Below, piece after piece: positions 1 to 4,816 of a stretch of DNA of 5,887 nucleotides. A program made the translations under genes and the position numbers. The notes beneath the pieces were generated by a model. That model had not been told where the DNA came from. It was given only the letters and a program-made list of their open reading frames with translations, and did not search any database. Origin of the DNA: Nitrososphaera sp. (GTDB taxonomy: Archaea > Thermoproteota > Nitrososphaeria > Nitrososphaerales > Nitrososphaeraceae); assembly GCA_025935445.1 (NCBI GenBank), contig JAICVG010000086.1, positions 1-5,887 on the forward strand. The letters are read 5' to 3'. How positions within the stretch are numbered: position 1 is the stretch's first letter; each line of letters starts with the position of its first letter.

Positions 1-297
1 GATGGCGGCACGACACCTATACCATACATCAGGATAACATTTGAAGCAACTGATACAGTTGGAATTGACGAGACAGAATGCAGCTTAGACGGACAACAAG
101 CATTTATCCCATGCACAAGTCCTGTAGCTTATGATAGGCTAAGCAGAGGCACTCATGAATTTACTGTAAGGGTGACAGATGAAGCAGGTAATACAGGAGA
201 AGATGAATTTACTTGGACTGTCAACAACCCATTTGCAGCAGCAGAAGAAGATAAGGAACTTGATCAAAGTATAGCAGAGATGGAAAGCTTTGATTAA
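1..297 (+). CDS. 3' end of a surface protein with a C-terminal Ig-like domain (partial)
   Basis: The reading frame is open from the first base to the TAA at 295-297, giving 98 residues with no start in the window. The sequence has the beta-sandwich pattern of Ig-like repeats in archaeal and bacterial surface proteins. A strand with a T-D-T-V-G-I-D motif is followed by Cys27, S-L-D-G-Q, a second Cys38 in P-C-T-S-P, then L-S-R-G-T-H-E-F-T-V-R-V-T-D-E-A-G-N-T-G and a closing W-T-V at residues 72-74. The two cysteines, 11 residues apart, could form a disulfide outside the cell. The last 20 or so residues are acidic and helical, with no membrane anchor. Residues before the window are unknown, so the full domain set and any enzymatic module cannot be judged. 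A secreted or surface role is inferred from the fold type and from the secreted protein that follows at 537. Confidence 0.75.
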   Translation, partial: DGGTTPIPYIRITFEATDTVGIDETECSLDGQQAFIPCTSPVAYDRLSRGTHEFTVRVTDEAGNTGEDEFTWTVNNPFAAAEEDKELDQSIAEMESFD

Positions 298-330
298 AAG
301 ACCTAGGGAGAGAAAGTGAAAAAAGCACCA

Positions 331-352
331 TTCTTTAATCTTTTATTTTCCT
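331..352 (+). terminator. T-rich tract after the Ig-like protein
   Basis: About 35 nt after the stop at 297 lies a pyrimidine-rich run with several T clusters and no stem-loop. This suits archaeal intrinsic termination, which needs only U-rich RNA. The next gene has its own TATA element, so separate transcription is plausible. The tract is interrupted by A and C, so the call is weak. Confidence 0.35.
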
Positions 353-496
353 CAAGTATGAAGATCCATCATTAAATTCCTCCTCTTAATAAACAATATT
401 TGTATCTGTCTCTTAGATCCGTCTCTTGAATAACATCCTGTTAATAGGTAATTATTGCCTGTTCTTGCTAAGTATTGGCGAAGTTTAATTAGAATC

Positions 497-506
497 CCTT
501 ATAATG
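497..506 (+). promoter_or_regulatory. TATA-like box for the secreted protein gene
   Basis: A TTATAAT element at 499-505 is centred about 35 nt before the ATG at 537. With the usual archaeal spacing of about 26-27 nt, transcription would start near 529, leaving a leader of only about 8 nt. No Shine-Dalgarno sequence is present. A second AT-rich run (TTTATA, 522-527) is too close to the start codon to serve. Confidence 0.45.
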
Positions 507-536
507 GATAAATTGTGACTATTTATAGACACCCAA

Positions 537-1349
537 ATGGGCTCAAAAACTACGCCTCTGGTACTAGTGATGTTTGCTCTTGTAGGTGCTGTATCTGCAG
601 GAGCGGTACCAGCAGCAATTGCACAAGAAGACACCTCGTTAGGTGCAGACCTCACCGGCGGCATCATATCTGATGTTTTAGACGGCAGCGTCAATGATGA
701 TGATCAAAATGGAGATGCTGACGGCGAGATCAATCAAGATGCGACGGTCACCGCAACCGTAAACCGAAACCAAGAGCAGAACGGAAATGTAGATAACGTC
801 GGTGAATATGCAGATGATACTATCTCTCTCACTGCCGAACAGCACCCTGGCAATGCAGGCGTGCCCATTGGTCTATCCATAGACACCGCTGAGGAAGAAA
901 CACCAACACCTCCTCCAGCCGACACACAACAAACCCAATCGATTAAGTTTGCTAGTGAACCTTCCTTGAAACTGAATGAACCAATTGATGACCGAGGATT
1001 AACCACTTCGGCGTCTATTACTGCTTCAGGCACAGTGACTGGAAGCGGAGGAACTGCAGTCTTGACTTCCAACGTAAGTGTACTTGCAATATGCAAAGAT
1101 GACGAGACAGGCGAGTTATCCAACCCACAAAGCTTTCAATCAACTGTCAGCAGTGAGCCTATAACAATAGAGCCTGGACGTCAATCATTTGAACTGACAA
1201 CTGAAACCATCACAGAACCTGTGGGGGATGTAGAATGTGAAGAAGGTCAGACGGCAATATTGAATTCCGTCCAGTTCATAGAGCCCGTATTAACTATTCA
1301 GACAGGCGGTAACACACTGACACAACCATTTCCTGGCATTACTCCCTGA
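537..1349 (+). CDS. Secreted acidic Asn/Asp-rich protein of unknown function
   Basis: A 270-residue protein that I do not recognise as a named family. Residues 1-29 form a clear Sec signal peptide: Lys4, a hydrophobic core at 8-24 and an A-I-A cleavage motif before Gln30. Residues 46-102 are rich in Asp, Asn and Gln and contain N-Q-D, N-R-N-Q-E-Q-N-G-N style motifs. Residues 119-134 are a Thr/Pro/Gln linker (T-P-T-P-P-P). Residues 135-270 look like one beta-rich domain with alternating Ser/Thr/Val strands and just two cysteines, Cys186 and Cys234, which probably form a disulfide. There is no C-terminal membrane anchor, so it is probably released or held non-covalently at the surface. The ATG at 537 is chosen because it gives the complete signal peptide and sits just after the expected start of transcription. 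It follows the gene for another surface-type protein on the same strand, 239 nt away. Confidence 0.82.
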   Translation: MGSKTTPLVLVMFALVGAVSAGAVPAAIAQEDTSLGADLTGGIISDVLDGSVNDDDQNGDADGEINQDATVTATVNRNQEQNGNVDNVGEYADDTISLTAEQHPGNAGVPIGLSIDTAEEETPTPPPADTQQTQSIKFASEPSLKLNEPIDDRGLTTSASITASGTVTGSGGTAVLTSNVSVLAICKDDETGELSNPQSFQSTVSSEPITIEPGRQSFELTTETITEPVGDVECEEGQTAILNSVQFIEPVLTIQTGGNTLTQPFPGITP

Positions 1350-1365
1350 TAACTAATCAACTCCC

Positions 1366-1389
1366 TTCCTTTTTTTCTTTTTTCTTTCT
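1366..1389 (+). terminator. Poly-T terminator after the secreted protein gene
   Basis: Within 20-40 nt of the TGA at 1347-1349 is a dense T run, broken only by single Cs, with no hairpin. This is the typical form of an archaeal U-tract terminator. It also separates this gene from the oppositely oriented ArsM stub. Confidence 0.6.
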
Positions 1390-1495
1390 ATTATGTTACT
1401 AGCTAAAGGAACATATTAGTCTCTTCTACCATTCTCGACGCAAACAAATAATATCATTCTTTCAGCTAGCTTTTCTGACTTTCCCCTGAACTTGA

Positions 1496-1660
1496 TCACT
1501 TTACCGCCTTCGCTTGGACTAACGAATCTCCGCCCGAACAACATCCAGGCGCGCAGCAGGAGCCGGAGAAGGAACCAGCTTCATTATTATCTTGCAGCGC
1601 TATTTTGTCGTATGTCTTGCGTATTGTTTTCTTGATGTCTTGCTGACGATCTTTTTCCAT
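1496..1660 (-). pseudogene. ArsM (arsenite methyltransferase) N-terminal stub, 54 residues
   Basis: On the minus strand an ATG at 1660-1658 opens 54 codons ending in TGA at 1498-1496. The peptide runs I-K-K-T-I-R-K-T-Y-D-K-I-A (residues 9-21), then G-S-C-C (33-36), A-P-G and C-C (40-41). This is the order seen at the N-terminus of arsenite S-adenosylmethyltransferases: a helix of the form I-x3-[VI]-R-x2-Y-x2-I-A followed by two CC pairs. In intact ArsM the segment continues into the SAM-binding fold. Here it stops after A-V-K, and none of the three minus-strand frames downstream to about 1390 resembles the rest of the enzyme. A well-placed TATA element (1682-1690) suggests that it may still be transcribed. 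It is either the remnant of a truncated horizontally mobile arsenic gene or, less likely, a small thiol-rich metal-binding peptide (C-C-x3-C-C) kept in its own right. Methylation activity is not possible from this fragment. Confidence 0.6.
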
Positions 1661-2071
1661 AGTTATGCTTTACTTAGGAAACTATTTAAGTTGTCAAGGA
1701 TAAATCATGACAGTTAGTGTAAACATGGAAACTAGCAAGTTTAATGATAATACACAAAATCAGGTTGTGAGCATACCAGACCTCCATTGGATATGTGGCG
1801 ATGATTTATACAAGATGTTATAGAGAGATTACCCTCTCAAATAACAATAACTGACTGATTGACTATTTTTCACTTACACGTCCGAAGCTCCAGAGTTGTC
1901 ATAACAATGTTCTAATCCTCCATGATTGCCTGTTAAGAGGAAGCAGCCGCAGCAACAACAAGAGCAAACAACATTCTAACATATCAAGAGAAGTTATGAC
2001 TATTAAGGCATGGCTTCTAGTATTGGTAATTAGACTGGACTACGTTGAGAAGAAGCTGATGAGGAAATAAA
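1661..2071. other. 411-bp stretch without a convincing gene; small ORF remnants
   Basis: On the plus strand an ATG at 1707 opens 38 codons (to TAG at 1821-1823) ending in I-P-D-L-H-W-I-C-G-D-D-L-Y-K-M-L, which has protein-like composition. If one base slips in the GAGAGA tract at 1822-1828, the frame continues as E-R-L-P-S-Q-I-T-I-T-D to a TGA at 1852-1854, so this may be a frameshifted remnant. A further 24-codon ORF (1996-2070) with a hydrophobic stretch A-W-L-L-V-L-V-I ends 1 nt before the ATG at 2072. Between them is CAR-type low-complexity sequence (about 1940-1975). I recognise no family, RNA gene or mobile element here. Confidence 0.35.
1682..1690 (-). promoter_or_regulatory. TATA box for the ArsM stub (leaderless)
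   Basis: Read on the minus strand the element is CTTAAATAG, centred 26 nt before the A of the ATG at 1660. This is the spacing expected if transcription starts on the start codon itself, so the mRNA would be leaderless. The box is partly palindromic and could also work toward the plus strand, where small ORF remnants begin at 1707. Confidence 0.55.
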
Positions 2072-2284
2072 ATGACAAAGAAGCAGCCTCTAGAGCGAGT
2101 AATCTATGAAGAAGCTCGAGAGCTAGCACACCGGCGAAACTGGACGGTAAGCTTTACACTTAGTATTATGTGGTCGAGGTTTAAGAGCGCCGGAGACTCT
2201 AAAGAAGCTGAAACGGCGTTTATCTTGATGCAACGGGAAGAAGAGCATAAAGGTAAAAAAGACCCAATTTTTACAGAGTGGTGA
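2072..2284 (+). CDS. Small charged protein of unknown function
   Basis: A 70-residue soluble protein that I do not recognise. It is rich in Lys, Arg and Glu and appears mainly helical: residues 7-21 (E-R-V-I-Y-E-E-A-R-E-L-A-H-R-R) and 42-60 (S-K-E-A-E-T-A-F and a charged run) alternate charged and hydrophobic positions, with a more hydrophobic centre at 24-38 (W-T-V-S-F-T-L-S-I-M-W). There is no signal peptide and no cysteine. The ATG at 2072 is preceded by GAGG about 10 nt upstream, a possible weak ribosome-binding site in an otherwise leaderless neighbourhood. A 24-codon ORF ends 1 nt before it, so the start may be reached by coupled translation. No good TATA box is placed for a leaderless transcript; a weak AT-rich element lies at 2026-2034. 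Coding status is likely from composition but not proven. Confidence 0.55.
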   Translation: MTKKQPLERVIYEEARELAHRRNWTVSFTLSIMWSRFKSAGDSKEAETAFILMQREEEHKGKKDPIFTEW

Positions 2285-2345
2285 AGATAGAGAGAGGCAA
2301 ACAAGCAAGCAGCATTTGAAAGGCCTTTTAGATGATTGATTGAAT

Positions 2346-2358
2346 GAATAAATTTTTT
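2346..2358 (+). promoter_or_regulatory. AT-rich TATA-like element / T-tract before the membrane protein gene
   Basis: The run AATAAATTTTTT is centred about 28-32 nt before the ATG at 2381 and the TTG at 2385. A transcript from it would therefore begin almost exactly at these codons, inside the left arm of the inverted repeat. The six Ts could instead, or also, terminate the upstream 70-residue gene. The two roles cannot be separated from sequence alone. Confidence 0.35.
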
Positions 2359-2367
2359 AGCACATTC

Positions 2368-2395
2368 CCCCACCATTACAATGATTGCAAGCGGG
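2368..2395. repeat. Left arm of a perfect 28-bp inverted repeat
   Basis: This arm is the exact reverse complement of 2606-2633. The match ends sharply on both sides: 2367 and 2396 do not pair with 2634 and 2605. On the minus strand it reads P-L-A-I-I-V-M-V-G, the same residues that the right arm encodes on the plus strand inside the third membrane helix of the 2385 gene. It contains the TTG (2385) and an out-of-frame ATG (2381) near the predicted start of transcription. Confidence 0.95.
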
Positions 2396-2801
2396 TCTTT
2401 TTCCTCCACCACCTCCTGTTGTCATTGTACTTACGGTAATAAGCGTCGTTGGTGCAATCGCCATCCCGTTTGGCGCTCCACAATTCATTGATAGGGCTAT
2501 AGCACTTGAACTCTCGTTTATCACCTTAGCTGTTGTTATTCTATTATGTGACAGGTTGACTGTTAGGACAGTACCGCTTGCAAGATTAGCGCTATATGCC
2601 TGCATCCCGCTTGCAATCATTGTAATGGTGGGGAATTCAGTTGCATCGCCTCATGTTGAGATGATGACAACATTTTCAAAACCATTCAATGCGGTAATGC
2701 TAATTATTGGTGGTTATGTCTTGCAGGGAGCACTTATTGGCGCAACCATTTTGCAGCTTGTAAGAACGCGCCAAGGCATTGTTCAAAACCAAAAGAACTA
2801 G
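2385..2801 (+). CDS. Four-helix integral membrane protein with an altered 5' end
   Basis: A 138-residue membrane protein of no family that I recognise. After L/M-Q-A-G-L-F and five prolines (7-11) there are four hydrophobic segments at about 12-30, 38-56, 65-83 and 102-126, then a short basic tail ending at Asn138. The only in-frame start before the body is TTG at 2385, directly after an in-frame TGA (2382-2384). There is no ATG before Met81, which lies inside the third helix. The first codons come from the left arm of the 28-bp inverted repeat, so the original N-terminus may have been replaced. The right arm encodes P-L-A-I-I-V-M-V-G in helix 3. The gene converges on the fumarase-family gene, and the two stop codons share bases. 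The body is convincing as membrane protein; whether this orientation makes an active product is uncertain. Confidence 0.65.
   Translation: MQAGLFPPPPPVVIVLTVISVVGAIAIPFGAPQFIDRAIALELSFITLAVVILLCDRLTVRTVPLARLALYACIPLAIIVMVGNSVASPHVEMMTTFSKPFNAVMLIIGGYVLQGALIGATILQLVRTRQGIVQNQKN
2606..2633. repeat. Right arm of the perfect 28-bp inverted repeat
   Basis: Exact reverse complement of 2368-2395, separated from it by 210 bp. It sits within the coding sequence for helix 3 of the membrane protein and is in keeping with the surrounding reading frame. It is therefore probably the parental copy, and the left arm the added one. Confidence 0.95.
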
Positions 2802-4186
2802 ACGGCAGCACCAAGTATATTTTCCTTTGATAACACCTTGTCAATCTGTTCCTTTGTCATCAGTCCTTTGCTCAGGACCAGCTCGCGAATGCTCTTGTTG
2901 GTCTTAAGCGATTCCTTGTATATTTCCGCTGCTTTTAGGTAGCCGATATAAGGGTTTAGCAATGTGACTAACACGGGACTTTTCTCTATGTATGATTCCA
3001 GCCGGTCCTTGTTTGCTTCAATGCCGTCGATCATGTTTGCTGCAAATATCGGCAAGAAGTTCTTTAGCATGTCAGTCGAATCAAGGACACATTTCAGCAT
3101 CCCTGGTAGCATGACATTCAACTCAAACTGGCCTGCCTGGGCTGCCATTGCAACTGAAACATCATTTCCTATTATGTTAAAGCATATCATGTTGAGACAT
3201 TCAGCTAAGGACGGATTGACTTTACCCGGCATTATCGACGAGCCAGGATGCACTGCCGGGATCAGAATTTCTGCAAAGCCAGCCGTCGGCCCCGAGGCCA
3301 TCATTCGAATATCATTTGCCATCTTGTTGAGATCTATTGCAAGATTGCGAAGTGCCGACGAACAATTTGCTACATCGTACTTGCTTTGGAGGGAGTAGAA
3401 CATATTCTCAGAGGATTTCAAGTCCAGCCCTGAAACCTTTGATAGGTATCGAATGGCAAGCTGTCTGTAGCCTTTTGGAGTATTGGCACCAGTGCCCACT
3501 GCAGTGCCGCCAAGGCCGACGTAGCCTAGGCCATCCATTGCCTGAACAAGTCTTGCCCTTGCCTGCTTGAGCGAATAAGCATACTGCTCGAACTCGGCGC
3601 CAAGTGTGACTGGAATTGCGTCCATCAGGTGGGTCCGGCCAATCTTGATGAGCCCGGCGAATTCCCCCGCCTTCCTTTGCAAAGAAGCAATCAATTTATC
3701 AAGCGAGGCAACCGTCTCCATCATGTTGAGCAAGATCGCGACATGCATAGCAGTTGGGAACGTGTCATTGCTTGACTGCGACATATTAACATGGTCGTTT
3801 GGGCTAATGATTTCATATTCTCCTTTCGTCTTGCCAAGGATCTCTAGTGCCCTATTTGCAATGACTTCATTGGTGTTCATGTTAAATGCAGTTCCAGCAC
3901 CTGAGTTAATCGTCTCTACCCTGAATTCATCGAGTAGTTTGCCTGCCAATATTTCATCGCACACCTTTACTATCGCCTGCGCCTTGTCGCTGTCAAGAGC
4001 CTTGAGGTCATTGTTTGCTAGCGCAGCTGAGCGCTTGATCATGACGTAGGCTCTTATCAGGTTGATATGGGCCTTTTGGCCGGTTACCTTATACTGATTG
4101 ATTGCGCGAGCTGTAAAAGGACCATAATAGGCGCTGGAGGGAACTTTGACTTCGCCAAGAGAATCTTTGTCAATCCTGAAAGACAT
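2798..4186 (-). CDS. Class II fumarase/aspartase-family lyase (fumarate hydratase or aspartate ammonia-lyase)
   Basis: Full-length cytosolic enzyme of the fumarase/aspartase superfamily, expected to be a homotetramer. From the ATG at 4186 it has 462 residues; a TTG two codons earlier (4192) is less likely. All three conserved regions are present: G-A-G-T with N-M-N-T-N-E-V-I-A-N-R-A (from about 96), S-Q-S-S-N-D-T-F-P-T-A (136-146) with G-R-T-H-L-M-D-A (183-190), and the signature G-S-S-I-M-P-G-K-V-N-P (315-325) carrying the catalytic serine, Lys322 and Asn324. The family adds or removes water (malate/fumarate) or ammonia (aspartate/fumarate). S-S-N-D, the R-T-H and M-P-G-K are fumarase-like. 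The N-terminal region, S-G-A-G-T, I-S-P-N-D-H in place of H-P-N-D, and L-N-P-Y-I-G-Y resemble aspartases. Substrate is therefore left open, although a role as the TCA-linked fumarase of an autotrophic archaeon is plausible. GC content appears higher than in the flanking accessory DNA, as expected for a core gene. Confidence 0.93.
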   Translation of the reverse strand: MSFRIDKDSLGEVKVPSSAYYGPFTARAINQYKVTGQKAHINLIRAYVMIKRSAALANNDLKALDSDKAQAIVKVCDEILAGKLLDEFRVETINSGAGTAFNMNTNEVIANRALEILGKTKGEYEIISPNDHVNMSQSSNDTFPTAMHVAILLNMMETVASLDKLIASLQRKAGEFAGLIKIGRTHLMDAIPVTLGAEFEQYAYSLKQARARLVQAMDGLGYVGLGGTAVGTGANTPKGYRQLAIRYLSKVSGLDLKSSENMFYSLQSKYDVANCSSALRNLAIDLNKMANDIRMMASGPTAGFAEILIPAVHPGSSIMPGKVNPSLAECLNMICFNIIGNDVSVAMAAQAGQFELNVMLPGMLKCVLDSTDMLKNFLPIFAANMIDGIEANKDRLESYIEKSPVLVTLLNPYIGYLKAAEIYKESLKTNKSIRELVLSKGLMTKEQIDKVLSKENILGAAV

Positions 4187-4220
4187 TGCCAAATGCGCAA
4201 AATACTAAAGGAGCGGCTGT

Positions 4221-4229
4221 AATAAATTA
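4221..4229 (-). promoter_or_regulatory. TATA-like box for the fumarase-family gene
   Basis: On the minus strand the element is TAATTTATT, centred about 39 nt before the ATG at 4186. This predicts a transcript start about 12 nt upstream of the ATG. It lies in the 61-nt gap after the upstream gene, so the enzyme can be transcribed on its own even though both genes point the same way. Confidence 0.45.
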
Positions 4230-4247
4230 ATCGACAAGAACTACTCA

Positions 4248-4658
4248 TTATATGATTAGCCTTGCCCTTGCAAGCCGCTCAATTTGAAGAGCATCAGAGC
4301 GTGGCAGACTGGCACCGTGAAGCCCAAGAGGGTTCTGGTCTGCGAGAGGTGTATCTTCCACTGCTACTGCAGGATAAAACCGCGCCAGTTTTGCAAACTC
4401 AATCTTGCCGTAACAGTTGTTTTCAAGACATACCTTTTTCTCGTCTTCTCTTAGCTCGCCAAGTGAGACAAATCTATCAATTATGCCAGAACCAATGAAT
4501 GCGGTCTTTTTGACAAACAGCAACTTTGTACTCGGCAGCCAGTCGCGTTTTATGCTGACATAGAGTATGCGTTGGCCATAGAGCTGACTTTCAAGCTCAT
4601 CTCTTTGTATTCGGAGGATATAGCTTGCTGCTTCGCTGTCTACCATAATCAGAGCCAC
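4248..4658 (-). CDS. Small protein of unknown function, possibly PUA/ASCH-like fold
   Basis: 136 residues from a GTG at 4658, or 132 from the ATG at 4646. The core (numbered from GTG) runs Y-I-L-R-I at 13-17, an R-I-L-Y-V strand at 30-34, K-L-L-F-V-K at 45-50, A-F-I-G-S-G-I-I-D-R-F at 53-63, then L-R-E-D-E-K-K-V-C-L-E-N-N-C-Y-G-K-I-E-F and R-F-Y-P-A-V-A-V-E-D-T-P-L-A. A basic beta-barrel with a strand-G-x-G-strand element after an F-V-K strand recalls PUA/ASCH/EVE-type nucleic-acid-binding proteins, but this is a pattern impression and not a family match. It has two cysteines (77 and 82) and no signal peptide or membrane segment. It lies 61 nt upstream of the fumarase-family gene on the same strand and may be partly co-transcribed with it. 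TATA spacing (4683-4690) fits a leaderless GTG or a 12-nt leader to the ATG. Confidence 0.75.
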   Translation of the reverse strand: MALIMVDSEAASYILRIQRDELESQLYGQRILYVSIKRDWLPSTKLLFVKKTAFIGSGIIDRFVSLGELREDEKKVCLENNCYGKIEFAKLARFYPAVAVEDTPLADQNPLGLHGASLPRSDALQIERLARARLII

Positions 4659-4682
4659 ACTTTAAGCAATACGTCAAAGCTA

Positions 4683-4690
4683 CAGTTTAA
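4683..4690 (-). promoter_or_regulatory. TATA-like box for the 4248-4658 gene
   Basis: On the minus strand the element reads CTTAAACT, centred about 28 nt before the GTG at 4658. Transcription would begin at or next to that codon. It is only moderately AT-rich. A second CTTAAAG nearer the ATG at 4646 is too close for normal archaeal spacing. Confidence 0.35.
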
Positions 4691-4778
4691 GAGTTCGCCA
4701 GGAATTCGTTTCGAGAGTCTACTGAGGAGATGCGTTCCAGAGACAACAGTTGCTTTTATCTCTCAGACAACCATAGGC

Positions 4779-4788
4779 AAAAATATTA
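4779..4788 (+). promoter_or_regulatory. TATA box for the HEPN pseudogene
   Basis: AAAAATATTA is centred about 33 nt before the ATG at 4817, predicting a leader of about 6 nt. The promoter looks intact although the gene behind it is broken, so the decay may be recent. It is divergent from the gene at 4248-4658, with about 90 nt between the two TATA elements. Confidence 0.5.
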
Positions 4789-4816
4789 GCCAGTTTGCAA
4801 AACTCAATAGGCAATA

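Noticed and set aside
734..1123. Minus-strand 129-codon frame within the secreted protein gene
   Set aside because: Antisense shadow; the plus strand has a signal peptide, promoter and terminator.
1936..1975. CAR-type triplet-rich sequence that might be a repeat array
   Set aside because: The units are irregular and there is no spacer structure. It is simple low-complexity sequence, not a CRISPR or tandem-repeat array.
2319..2328. 10-bp perfect palindrome AAAGGCCTTT downstream of the 70-residue gene
   Set aside because: It has no loop and is too short to be a convincing terminator or operator; expected by chance at this AT content.
2104..2412. Minus-strand 102-codon frame beginning M-V-E-E-K-D-P-L-A-I-I-V-M-V-G
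   Set aside because: The likeness of its start to helix 3 of the membrane protein is fully explained by the inverted repeat. The rest is antisense to the 70-residue gene.
2357..2620. Minus-strand 87-codon frame across the membrane protein gene
   Set aside because: It is antisense to a convincing membrane protein frame and low in complexity at its end (Gly run). It is of interest only as what would be read if the 210-bp segment were inverted.
2964..4049. Several plus-strand open frames of 60-147 codons across the fumarase-family gene
   Set aside because: They lie wholly antisense to a full-length, motif-rich enzyme gene and show no protein-like features of their own.
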